Assembly: GCA_944341445.1 (NCBI GenBank)
Contig: CALVLZ010000012.1
Span: 1 to 52,244, forward strand
DNA: 52,244 bases
Source: an uncultured Clostridia bacterium
Lineage (GTDB): Bacteria > Bacillota > Clostridia > Christensenellales > UBA1242
Reading direction: 5' to 3'
Shown here: positions 44,701-52,244 of the stretch, in pieces
How positions within the stretch are numbered: the first letter of the stretch is position 1
Layout of the letters: the number at the start of each line of letters is the position of its first letter
Made by a program: the position numbers and the translations under genes
Notes under the pieces: model-generated
Told to the model about the DNA's origin: nothing
What the model saw: only the letters and a program-made list of their open reading frames with translations
Database searches by the model: none

Positions 44701-47700
44701 AGTTATATTGATAGTTATTCTAACCCAGAATTTAATCAAGGATTAATTGAAAATGTTATTGGTGCCAATGTTTTAATTGAAAATGTTGATATTTATGGAT
44801 ATGTTCGCCAAGTTAAAGATTGGACAAATTCAAATAATGTTAGAACAGGAGCTTCTTTATTAGTTGGTAATGTAACTAGCGATGGCTCTTTAACAATTAA
44901 AGACTGCGAAATAGCTGGAAGTGTAACAATCAGTTCAACTGCAAAATATAGAACATATTTGGCTTCTGCTATGGCTATTGCTAACACTAATAATGTAATT
45001 AACATTTCAGGTGTTTCTAGTTCAGCTAAATTATATTTTGATAATTATAATGCAAGCAACAATGTTCTAATTGGTGGAATAGCTGGTGCTCAACTTTCAG
45101 AATTTTCAAATTCTAATGTAAGTAATAACTTATTCACTGGTGAAATTAGTGCATTAAATAGTGCAATGTATAACAATTATATTGTTGCTTACGCAATTGG
45201 AAATGGTATTAAAAATAATATAAGTTACGGAACATATAAAAATACAAAACCAAGTGGAATAACTAGTGGTTCCATAACAACTTCTGATACAAACTTAATA
45301 ATTCCAAATATTAGTGATGGATTAAACGGAAGAGTTGTAGCTGAAGATAAACTTGCAGACTTAAAAAACACAGAGCCATCATTTGATACTGAGTTATATT
45401 GGTATGCAAATGAAAACAATTTACCAACTTTGTGGCACACAGATGACAACGCAAGAGTTGTTAGTTTGGCAACACAAAATAAAATTGTGTTAAAAGAATT
45501 ACCTAACCAACAAGTTGATGTAATAAATTATTATGTTGATTTCTTGGTTTCAGATTTAACATATGAAAACAACAAAACTTATAATATTTCTTTTGACTAT
45601 TATATTATTAGCAAGGGAGCAGATGTTTCTTTAGGTATTGGTTATGGTAAAAATGGTTCTAGTTCATATACAGATGATATAGCACATTCTGTTTCTTATA
45701 ATCAAACTGTAGGAACTTGGCAACATTTCTCATATAATTACACTGTTACAAACATTGCTGAAGGGGATACAGCAAATGCTGCATTCAGATTTAATAGAAT
45801 GGCTGTTGCAAATACTCCATCAAGCGTTGCTTATAGAAACATAGAAGTTAGTGAAGTTGTTGGTGGTGAAAGTCAAGAGGCTGGAACACTACAAATTGAA
45901 GATTTCTATTCAACTACAACTAGTTACGATAGTAATTTAAAAGAATCTGGAACTTTTGAAAATCCTAAAAAGTTTTATGTTAAAGATAAATCAAACTTGT
46001 GGGCAATTGCAAGAGCTGGCAGTGAAAATAATAGTGCAGAATATTTCATTAATTTATATGTTAACAATGCATCAAATTTAGCAACCAAAAACACAACAAC
46101 AATTATTAATATTGGAAAAGGTTATACAATTAATAAATTACCAAGTGAAATAGTTGGTAAAAATGAAGAAATTAGAATTGCATTAAACAAAGAAACAAAA
46201 CAATACTACATTAAAGTTAAAAATCCACAAACTGTTGCTAACAGTTTAGGAAGTATTGTTGGTTATGACGATGTTTTAACAATTAATAGTGAAGTGATAA
46301 ACAGTTATCCAACAGATAATTTTGTAGTTATAGCATTTAAATATGGTGAAACTGTTACAATAAATTTAACAACAAATAAAGATTATGTTTCAACAACTAA
46401 AAACTATAGATTTGCAAATTGGAAACAAAATGATTCTATAATGACCACAGATTCACAAATTTCATTTGTTATAAACGAAGAAACAGCATCTTTATATGAA
46501 AGTAATGCAACAACTTATGAACCAACTTATGAGTATATGCCAAATAAAGTTAATATAACTTCAACTCAAGTTTATAATACTTATAATGGTGCTTTGCAAA
46601 ACTTCACTCCAAGTGCCACATTTAGCGTTGATGGTAGTTCTGAAAATTACACAAGTGCATATGTAATGCAAAATAAACAAGTAACATTAAATTTGCCAAA
46701 TAATGAAACTATTATGTTAGATAGGTGGGTTTTAAATAATGCTAATTATGTTGGTTCAAACCCATTCACAATGGCAGATCAAACATATGACTTCCAATGT
46801 ATATTAAGATATAAAAATATTACATTAAGCATTGGTATGTATGAAGAAGGTGTTGTAGGTCGATCAAATTTAAATACTTGGCTTGACCAACAAATATGGT
46901 ATGGTAATATTGATGTTGAAAAAGCAACTTATAAATCAGAAAAACATACCTATGAAGAAATTTACAATGAAGAAAATCAACTTTTCTATGATTCTAATGT
47001 TGGAAACTGGTCCATTCCAACATTATCTAAACCAAGGATTTATTTCAATTCTGGAGAAAATTCTGTAATTCAAGTTCTTGGAGATTTAGATGGAGAAAGT
47101 ATATATCTAGATAAGGGAATTCCGTCTGGTTGGACATATGGAGTTGAAAATGGTGTTGAATATATTGAGCCATTAACAGAACTTTCAACTAATAAAAGCA
47201 TTAATATAATATTCTATCCTAATTTTAAGTTTAATTTTAATATGGAGTTAGCAGGTTCAGGAACCGAAGAAGATCCATATTTAATAAACTCTATAGAAGA
47301 CTGGAATTTATATCAAAACCTTGCGGATATATATTTTGCTAGTGGAGTTTACACTAAACTTACTACAGATTTAGATTTTGAAGGTCTTGCAATATTTGTA
47401 AATGAACAAGCTTCATTAAAAGGCACATTTGATGGAGATGGTCATAAGATTAGAAATTTCACAATTGGTAAAAAATATTTCAACAAAAATTTATTCTATA
47501 ATGTTGAATCAACAGGTGTTATTAAAAATCTTGTTTTAGAAGATTTCTATATGGAAGGTTTTGGTGATATGACTGCTCCATTAGTTGGAACTTTAAATGG
47601 AGGAACAATATATAATGTTGGTGTTATAAGTACTGATCCTAGTAAATATTTCATAAAAACTAATGGATATCATAACATAACAGCAACTTTAGTTTCGTAC

Positions 47701-50700
47701 ACAAAAGGTAATTCGATAATTGATACTTGTTATTCAAATTATAATATTAAAGTTGTATCTTACAATCCAAATAATCAATTTGCATCGGTTATTACAGGCT
47801 TAACTTTAGGATTTGAAAGTGGTTTTACAATAAAGAATTCATATTATGTTGGAACATTAAATGGTGGCGATACACAAGTTGGTATTGCAACAGTTGCATA
47901 TGTCGAAAGTGGAACTCCAAAAATTGAAAATTGTTATTTTGGCGGAACACTTGTTGATGGTGAACTAGGAACAAACAACAAATATGGGATTGCTTTTAAT
48001 ATTGTAGGTTCTGCAAATGGTGCGATAATTGAAAATTGTTATTCAAAAGATGTTCCTGTTGCAAATACTACAACTGGATTAGTTATTAACAACTCTAAAC
48101 AAGTAACAGATACAGAGTTAAAGAGTATTGAAACTTTTAAATTAGATGGAAAATTAACTTGGGATTTCAATAGTACTTGGCGTTTTGTTCCAATAACAAC
48201 AGATACTTACACAAGTTATAAACAATATAATTTAGGATACCCATTATTAATTGCGAACTTTGCAACTGCATTAAAAATTGATGCAAAACTTGCAAGCAAT
48301 GCAACAGATGAAGGAACTTTAGTTCCAAGTGTGGAAGGATGGAAAGTTTCTTATGCTGTTGGGGAAAATCCAGATGATGCTCAATATGAAGAAGTTAAAT
48401 TCGGTGAAACCATAAGAATTGCCCAAGGTTCAAGCATTAATATTAAGTTAACAAGTGATAATGCTAATGATTATTATGTTAAAAATTTAACAGCAACAGG
48501 TGCAAACATAACAACAAACATAATAAATTCTTCAACAACAGATGTTGCTGTGTTAGAAAGCACATTGGCTAGTGGAGTTAATGCTATTGTTAACTTTGTT
48601 GGCTTGGTGGCAAAAGCAACTTATGACGATGAAAGTTTATATATTGCACCTGATGGTGAAGATTCTGTGTTCAAATCAACAACAATGCAATATGGAAAAA
48701 CTTTTGATATTAAATACAAATATGCAAAAGATAACTTAACTTTAGGTGAGTTGCTGGTTAATGATGAAGTTATTTACACAAACACAAGTGCTTATGGCGA
48801 TGACGTTGCTAAAACTGTTGAAGTTGAAAATGTTGGAACATTCACAATTAATCCAGAAACTAAAACTATAACAGTTTCAAACGTTCAAAATAGTTTTTCA
48901 ATTCATTTCAGAACTTATGTTCAAGTTAAACTTAAAGTTAGTGGAATGTCTGGAAATAATAATATTGTTATAACTAGAAATGGTGAAGAACAAACTTTAA
49001 CAACAAGTGATTTTGTAAATGATGAAGTTAATTATAATTTCTTTATTGATGATAATTTCAGCATAGTTGTAAACAGAACAGCAACAGGAAATTATATTAA
49101 GCAAATTGCAAAAATTGAAAACGGTATAACAAGAACACTTGTTAATGGTGGAATTGATGTTGGCTTAACAACATTAAAATACCCACAAACAGAAACAAAA
49201 ACAGCAATTGATGCTGTTAGAGATACAGCATACAGTAGTGAATTTTTAGTTGAGTTTGTGGCATTCTATCAAGAAGTTACTGTTAATGTTGATATGCAAA
49301 ACACTTCAACAAAACCAAATGTAACTATAACAGTAGCTGGAAGTAAAGAAAATTCTTTATCAACATCAATAAGCAAAAGTTTAATATTCACAAATATTTT
49401 AAATAACAGCATAATTTCGATAGTTGCAAGTGCAACAGATAATTATAGATTCTATTATACTTTGCAAGGTATTAATACAATCGGTTCAACATATACAAGC
49501 AAAACTGAAATTACAGGCGGTTTAACAGTAAATTTAACTGTTGTTGAATTATTTAATGTTAATGAAACAAAAGTTAATGCAAGTGGAGATTTTGCTGCAA
49601 CAACAGCACCAAATAATCCAATAATAGCAAACATAACAAGCAACCTTCCTGGTAGTGCTGCTGTTATTGCTGGAAATAAAGAATCTGCAAACTTTGTTGA
49701 CTATGGTAGTTCTATTACTTTTGCAATGGATGAATTTAATTCTGAAAGATTCACATTTGTTGATTGGGATGGAAATAGTGCAGAAACAAACTTTGCAAGT
49801 TATTTAATTGAAAACGTATCAGATAATGTTAATGTAACTGCAAATTATTCAGTTAAAACTATTGAAATTTACATAACTTTAAATACTGTTCCACTAATTG
49901 AACAAAAAGTTGATGATATCACATATTTAGTAAGAATGTATTCATATATTTATGGTTATGAATACGAAGGAGCGTATGTAACACCAGCAGATATGCCAGC
50001 AATTGGGGAAGTTGTTCCTGCTGGAGATACAATAGAAGTTAAAAAATGTGTTGATTGCGGAAATTATGTTAATATTGACGATGATAGTTGTGTTCGTTGC
50101 GGTTCAAATAATTTTGAATTAGGTTATGCTTACAGAAATAACCAAAATATATTTGTAAATCATATGAGTCCTGTTGACAATAGCAAATATATTGCAAAAT
50201 CTGAAGGCATTGTTATGTTAGATAGCAACAATAATGTTGTTACAAGTGGCGGAACATATCATGTTAAATATACCGTTACTGCTGGTGAAACTCTTATGGT
50301 TTCTCGTGGAGATAACCCACACATAACACAAACAAAATGTACAGGTTTCTCAGCACGTCCATTTGTGGAAGGTGTAAAAGATTCTAGTCAACCTTCAGAT
50401 AGCTCAAACTTTAATGAATTTTGGTATATTAAACCAAATACAGAGTTGACTCAAAATTCATTAGATGGATTAATGTTTGCTGTTAGTGGAGACACAACAA
50501 AAGATTATAAAATTTATGCAACTTTCTATCCAAAAATTGCTGTTAACGTTTCAGCTAATAAAGAAAACACATCATTGATTGCTAGCGGAACACAAGATGA
50601 AAGATTTAGTGCTGACCGTGTTATAGTTACAGGTATAGAACCTAACGGAGAAGCAACTGAAGCATCAATGACTGATGGCGGATTCTTAGTTGGTTCAACT

Positions 50701-52244
50701 ATAACAGTTAGATACAATGTAGGCTTAGTAAATGGTTATGATTTAAGTGCTTATGAATTCACGGGTTGGTCAATAAATGGTGAATTAATTCTAAATGATG
50801 ATGGAACTCCTGTTATTGAAGGCACAAAAAATTCAACACCTGGTGTTAATGGTGCGGGTTCAGTTACTTACACATTTAGCAAAAATGGGGATGAGTACGT
50901 ATTAAGTTATGTAATTCCAGACCCAGGTAAAACAAACCAAACTTATGCTGGAACACAAACAATACAATTAGGATTTAAAGAAAAAACTTATACTATTAAT
51001 CAAAATGTAAACGTTAGCGAAGGTGGAACAATCACTGTTGCAGAACAAGATTCAAATGGCATTTATTCAAAGGAAAGAGATATAACAAGTTTAACAGTTG
51101 GTGTTTTAGGTAAGTTTAGATTCACTCTTACTCCAAACGCATCATATGTAGCTGGTGGCTTTAAAACTGATAGTATTGAAACTTTGATTAAAGGCAAAGA
51201 ATTATTGGTTCCAAGTGAGCAAGTTCAGTTATATGATGGTTTAACTGTAACAGGTGTGTTCTTTAGAGAAGTGCCTTTAACAGTTAATATTAAAACAATA
51301 AATATAACTAATGGTAAAGATTTAACAGGCGGACAAGTTGTAGTTTCAAATAATGATGGTGTTGTTGATGGAATTTATAATGAAAGTGAAACATTAACAA
51401 TCACACCAAACTTATTGGATGAAACAAGATATGAATTTGTTGGATTTAATATTAATTACAACACATTCAAAGGAAAAATTGAAAATGGTGCTTTAGTTGG
51501 AAGTGTAACAGGAAATGGTAATGTTGAAATAACTGCAATATTCAAAGAAAAAAGTAGTTACTATAGCATTTCATTCAACCCTAGTGAAGCAGGTTCATTA
51601 ATTAACGCAGAAAGTGATATTGTTGAATCAATCACAGTGCCAGCAATCAATGTTAATGAAAGTGGCTACGACGCTTCCGCTCGTGAACAAATTGTTACAT
51701 TCACAAAACAAACTCAGGTTGGTGCTTTTGGTAAAGTTAACGTTGAGGTTTCAGAAAACAGTGATTACATGTTTGCTGGATACACAACAAACGATGAAAA
51801 TATAACTATTGAAAATATGTTTAACAAAGCAACAACATTTGCAAACATCACAAAAGATTGTGTAATAACTGCAAATTTTACAGAATTATTCTTAGTAAAT
51901 CTTTCTGTTAATGCAAACAACACAACAAATGATGAAAGTTTATTACCTGTTGCTCCTGCCAATATAAGCTGGAACAGCATAAAATTCAAAAATGCAAATG
52001 GAAGTTTCACAACTTACGATGTTAATGATGATATTGATTTATCAACATTTAAACTATCAAAAGGTAGCTTTATAACAGTTCAAATTAGTAATATTCAAGA
52101 TGGTTATATTTTTGAAGGTTACAATTTGGGTGGAAACAGTTTAACTCAAGAATTTGAAATAACAGATTCTAATTCTGCTAACATTGTTGCAAACTTTAAC
52201 GAAAAAACATATATCTTAAAAATTTTGCAACCAGCTGGCGGAGT
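38773..52244 (+). CDS. Giant repeat-rich surface protein (partial, at least 4490 aa)
   Basis: One frame open from ATG 38773 (AAAGGA upstream) past the window end; I read it codon by codon and found no stop. A signal or membrane segment lies at about 19-45. Four units of pattern GxGTxxxPYxI occur at 53, 978, 1486 and 2828, most followed by an F-D-G-x-x-x-x-I block and Gly/Asn-rich strands that suggest beta-helices (GLUG-like). A glycine-rich insert covers about 484-730. A jelly-roll-like domain may lie at about 2237-2366. From about 2500 on come divergent InlB-B-like repeats with FxGF/W and late TANF-type strands (for example CVITANFTE). A Cys4 ribbon is at 3759-3776. Role probably adhesion or cell-surface structure; the anchor is not in the window. 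Confidence 0.85.
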   Translation, partial: MKNGRLNFKSRVKHPYSNLINSIIISCILVLGSVFGIFASFVGVGYERVFAKGIGTKEDPYVISDADDFFTLQQIQNGEFSTRNGKKVNAYSETEFSYYSLESDIDMQEVYKKQKTLYASNDSSIYMQEEPTNFVGYLEGNGHKILNQTTSLFNKIEEGSTVSNLIMGEITDTYINKELEQTVLMLAGSLYSSLDLLRETVSDYGVTDTSNGKVLFANASNFSVYKACFDSFDTLEYQYKTLTTNVKNENINSINQVFNFAKSVVNIYAGLQSIDFNTLFDSVSADIVDGHEIEKKLLNYYNNNSVYLEKATYSQLYDMLVDVTLPNNADAVYLGSVTNSDTQFAFMSNASVAIESAGTIELIANHGNVYTNSGLVDETTQEIIENEENLNDKQLFSNLSVNQYNKELEAENLELLGTHNTSNKTTAGIVGSMSYGSVTSNSYNTGSITAASTTSYGRHAAGIAGTVLAGAEVNYCHNDGTVTAGAGKGGSNGSGATGGSGGSGGTSSSKNGKTGSAGGSGTGGSGGYGGGYAGGIMGYATKVNYATGCVNTGKVTSGAGGSGGYGGGGAGGGGGGGAYCWFAFTNYNGKSGSKGTNSSSRSGAAGGSGGAPGRTNSILNDGGSGGKGGNGGGGGAGGGSGSVGNIVGSITGDLGSSAASGKSGSGTTGGAVGSTHTNNYGKSGLAGTKGRNGSTGYAGSSQSDGTGGKGGLGGGGGLGGAGGAAVNIDSRTATKSEYNAFSRDYWVYDSSKGYPIFYSEIGTSKKYVEFSGVSGTSFFDGKQTQTCTVYWNGSSISLPSNNTLGASGTYGLYSTSSLSLTLSNTNFRITLKVNGVQKTSGVSSIDSSTMNGYLTANARNKVEVSLTYAGTQYRKLTIINNNQVVNDSGLISPTVKIGSTTLATGTTAQTYYTYSTSTMTISAPAYSGVTYKIYVNDVLKHTSTKSAALSFSVYSYVSDANTAYTIKIEVSSDKALTGNGTKTNPYQINNNVDWTLFTFSDLYKNTSSYYVLNANITATRSYTTTFSGAFNGNNFTITNNAGSALFTTISSGIVHSLYVSTGSTSYSNGSVFCRTLTNSSLINIRLVLSKAITLTSYNGSGGGIASEATGSKIFGCSVNTNTSAGTITISNNTKAGGIVGFAYGSMQIAGCQNYAKISATTYIVGGIVGFANGSGTFNINNCFNNGEVIGVCSGGIVGYSAGSGMNYSNNISLNMAYASTLSDRTYGNLNWNTYSNTDLSSKYTTYSKVSINSSFGYIINIVTSFSLSGKKATEDIANTEFINYVTFSLGYAYSRDISSYSEMQTYAKAINYTHEDKLAEMGYVFIKDNPNYKTFNSGVEITANGTFAWPYSYIDNDPTQVIATVNKVDQAVNENISYETPVNSYGDFVKGFRISSVNDAYLYIELKQNDKVVETYGSKEISVGLTKLGQSYTIDFSGFSSSVDLGNINVNENPFSNAADFVTKSQSAQFLNKYTIDVYAYHALTGSGTQSNPYIVDEPEDLNVIHRFATNTNVWFKQTSNITMSSTLGGAEKVTQDNVTVFYGQYDGQNYTISNVYRPIFGVVETGSVVKNLYISPTTSSTQILYASTPNEETNKTVDAFGLLAGTIEKGGVVRNITVNNVNKNAVDIHLENLNKSLNYVGSIIGVNKGIVDNCVNYSDIYYNSNDSYSKSISYLGGIVGYNHPEQTSVIENCMNFSNVGGYVNGYVGGISGVSYGVIRNCIVKNSSDFNKNCSVISSSGNNGGLVGYTNFGAIIENSINASNIGTMNSSRYGLVGYVAGTTYIQNSYYLSTGATAANGGNISLINENKNGASFAQSADTLKNLTSLRELGVDTGMFVTNTTNFVAYGTNNPTTNSDSLPYLASANSKAITGSAPTYDSSTKEVLINNINELYYVLQNFMNYKGSTIKLVNDLDATGYLWLPGVLYENTTLDGDGHTIYGINASTKDRNSLNGFLQAVAKNAVIKDINFDNFYSYSYIDSYSNPEFNQGLIENVIGANVLIENVDIYGYVRQVKDWTNSNNVRTGASLLVGNVTSDGSLTIKDCEIAGSVTISSTAKYRTYLASAMAIANTNNVINISGVSSSAKLYFDNYNASNNVLIGGIAGAQLSEFSNSNVSNNLFTGEISALNSAMYNNYIVAYAIGNGIKNNISYGTYKNTKPSGITSGSITTSDTNLIIPNISDGLNGRVVAEDKLADLKNTEPSFDTELYWYANENNLPTLWHTDDNARVVSLATQNKIVLKELPNQQVDVINYYVDFLVSDLTYENNKTYNISFDYYIISKGADVSLGIGYGKNGSSSYTDDIAHSVSYNQTVGTWQHFSYNYTVTNIAEGDTANAAFRFNRMAVANTPSSVAYRNIEVSEVVGGESQEAGTLQIEDFYSTTTSYDSNLKESGTFENPKKFYVKDKSNLWAIARAGSENNSAEYFINLYVNNASNLATKNTTTIINIGKGYTINKLPSEIVGKNEEIRIALNKETKQYYIKVKNPQTVANSLGSIVGYDDVLTINSEVINSYPTDNFVVIAFKYGETVTINLTTNKDYVSTTKNYRFANWKQNDSIMTTDSQISFVINEETASLYESNATTYEPTYEYMPNKVNITSTQVYNTYNGALQNFTPSATFSVDGSSENYTSAYVMQNKQVTLNLPNNETIMLDRWVLNNANYVGSNPFTMADQTYDFQCILRYKNITLSIGMYEEGVVGRSNLNTWLDQQIWYGNIDVEKATYKSEKHTYEEIYNEENQLFYDSNVGNWSIPTLSKPRIYFNSGENSVIQVLGDLDGESIYLDKGIPSGWTYGVENGVEYIEPLTELSTNKSINIIFYPNFKFNFNMELAGSGTEEDPYLINSIEDWNLYQNLADIYFASGVYTKLTTDLDFEGLAIFVNEQASLKGTFDGDGHKIRNFTIGKKYFNKNLFYNVESTGVIKNLVLEDFYMEGFGDMTAPLVGTLNGGTIYNVGVISTDPSKYFIKTNGYHNITATLVSYTKGNSIIDTCYSNYNIKVVSYNPNNQFASVITGLTLGFESGFTIKNSYYVGTLNGGDTQVGIATVAYVESGTPKIENCYFGGTLVDGELGTNNKYGIAFNIVGSANGAIIENCYSKDVPVANTTTGLVINNSKQVTDTELKSIETFKLDGKLTWDFNSTWRFVPITTDTYTSYKQYNLGYPLLIANFATALKIDAKLASNATDEGTLVPSVEGWKVSYAVGENPDDAQYEEVKFGETIRIAQGSSINIKLTSDNANDYYVKNLTATGANITTNIINSSTTDVAVLESTLASGVNAIVNFVGLVAKATYDDESLYIAPDGEDSVFKSTTMQYGKTFDIKYKYAKDNLTLGELLVNDEVIYTNTSAYGDDVAKTVEVENVGTFTINPETKTITVSNVQNSFSIHFRTYVQVKLKVSGMSGNNNIVITRNGEEQTLTTSDFVNDEVNYNFFIDDNFSIVVNRTATGNYIKQIAKIENGITRTLVNGGIDVGLTTLKYPQTETKTAIDAVRDTAYSSEFLVEFVAFYQEVTVNVDMQNTSTKPNVTITVAGSKENSLSTSISKSLIFTNILNNSIISIVASATDNYRFYYTLQGINTIGSTYTSKTEITGGLTVNLTVVELFNVNETKVNASGDFAATTAPNNPIIANITSNLPGSAAVIAGNKESANFVDYGSSITFAMDEFNSERFTFVDWDGNSAETNFASYLIENVSDNVNVTANYSVKTIEIYITLNTVPLIEQKVDDITYLVRMYSYIYGYEYEGAYVTPADMPAIGEVVPAGDTIEVKKCVDCGNYVNIDDDSCVRCGSNNFELGYAYRNNQNIFVNHMSPVDNSKYIAKSEGIVMLDSNNNVVTSGGTYHVKYTVTAGETLMVSRGDNPHITQTKCTGFSARPFVEGVKDSSQPSDSSNFNEFWYIKPNTELTQNSLDGLMFAVSGDTTKDYKIYATFYPKIAVNVSANKENTSLIASGTQDERFSADRVIVTGIEPNGEATEASMTDGGFLVGSTITVRYNVGLVNGYDLSAYEFTGWSINGELILNDDGTPVIEGTKNSTPGVNGAGSVTYTFSKNGDEYVLSYVIPDPGKTNQTYAGTQTIQLGFKEKTYTINQNVNVSEGGTITVAEQDSNGIYSKERDITSLTVGVLGKFRFTLTPNASYVAGGFKTDSIETLIKGKELLVPSEQVQLYDGLTVTGVFFREVPLTVNIKTINITNGKDLTGGQVVVSNNDGVVDGIYNESETLTITPNLLDETRYEFVGFNINYNTFKGKIENGALVGSVTGNGNVEITAIFKEKSSYYSISFNPSEAGSLINAESDIVESITVPAINVNESGYDASAREQIVTFTKQTQVGAFGKVNVEVSENSDYMFAGYTTNDENITIENMFNKATTFANITKDCVITANFTELFLVNLSVNANNTTNDESLLPVAPANISWNSIKFKNANGSFTTYDVNDDIDLSTFKLSKGSFITVQISNIQDGYIFEGYNLGGNSLTQEFEITDSNSANIVANFNEKTYILKILQPAGG

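Noticed and set aside
1..52244. Prophage, transposon or defence island
   Set aside because: No transposase, integrase, phage structural, toxin-antitoxin or restriction gene was seen. Apart from the giant gene the content is housekeeping.

Overview
This is a very AT-rich stretch of chromosome from a Gram-positive, low-GC Firmicute, most probably an uncultured spore-forming member of the Clostridia. The reasons are the rplU-prp-rpmA cluster with an N-terminally extended L27, the sporulation genes yqfC, yqfD and ylbJ, a dnaG-rpoD-trmK block, DUF4364 and TSCPD-type genes, strong purine-rich ribosome binding sites, sigma-A-type promoters (often with an extended -10) and many Rho-independent terminators. 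TGA is used as a stop, so the code is the standard bacterial one. Nearly all genes lie on the + strand. No insertion sequence, prophage, CRISPR array or rRNA was seen.

Layout: (1) 1-2903: end of an unidentified gene, tRNA-Lys(CTT) on the - strand, a dUTPase with an unusual motif III, a SAM methyltransferase and alanine racemase. (2) 2935-5100: rsmD with an Smr-like gene, then the L21 leader and rplU-prp-rpmA, in which Prp is expected to trim L27. (3) 5125-8981: an OGG-type DNA glycosylase coupled to a NYN-domain gene, an NfeD-like protein with a small membrane protein, and an ArsP_2-type permease. (4) 9030-12863: yqfC-yqfD-ybeY-era-yqzL-recO, a compact version of the classical Firmicute cluster. 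(5) 12872-21152: ppdK, then dnaG-rpoD-trmK, a zinc-ribbon coiled-coil protein and a YkvI-like transporter. (6) 21157-23950: a three-part NMT1/tauABC-type ABC importer, with permease and ATPase divergent from the lipoprotein. (7) 23980-28563: pgsA, a small membrane protein, valS, then two small - strand genes (TSCPD, DUF4364). (8) 28646-33401: an unknown acidic-linker protein, an AT-rich empty stretch, ylbJ, a patatin-like lipase and tmcAL. (9) 33402-38560: pta and ackA, a small TTG-start gene, rpmF, plsX and rnc. This is the usual acetate/phospholipid/RNase III neighbourhood, but yceD and acpP are not in their usual places.

(10) 38643-52244: the most unusual part. One uninterrupted reading frame starts at 38773 and is still open at the window edge, giving at least 4490 codons. 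It has a promoter close to consensus and a 5' leader that can fold into a three-way junction whose first stem begins at the predicted transcript start. The protein has an N-terminal membrane/signal segment and four units of the form GxGTxxxPYxI, each followed by beta-helix-like repeats. It also has a roughly 250-residue glycine-rich insert, a jelly-roll-like domain, a long array of divergent InlB-B-like repeats, and a four-cysteine zinc-ribbon motif that is out of place in a surface protein. It is a candidate giant cell-surface protein.

Other points worth checking are a recurring intergenic element (TATGCAAA..CGTAAAA) found after several stop codons, a threefold 10-bp tandem repeat upstream of pta, a 40-bp near-palindrome before dnaG, and two genes (recO and the ykvI-like gene) whose start regions are built into hairpins.
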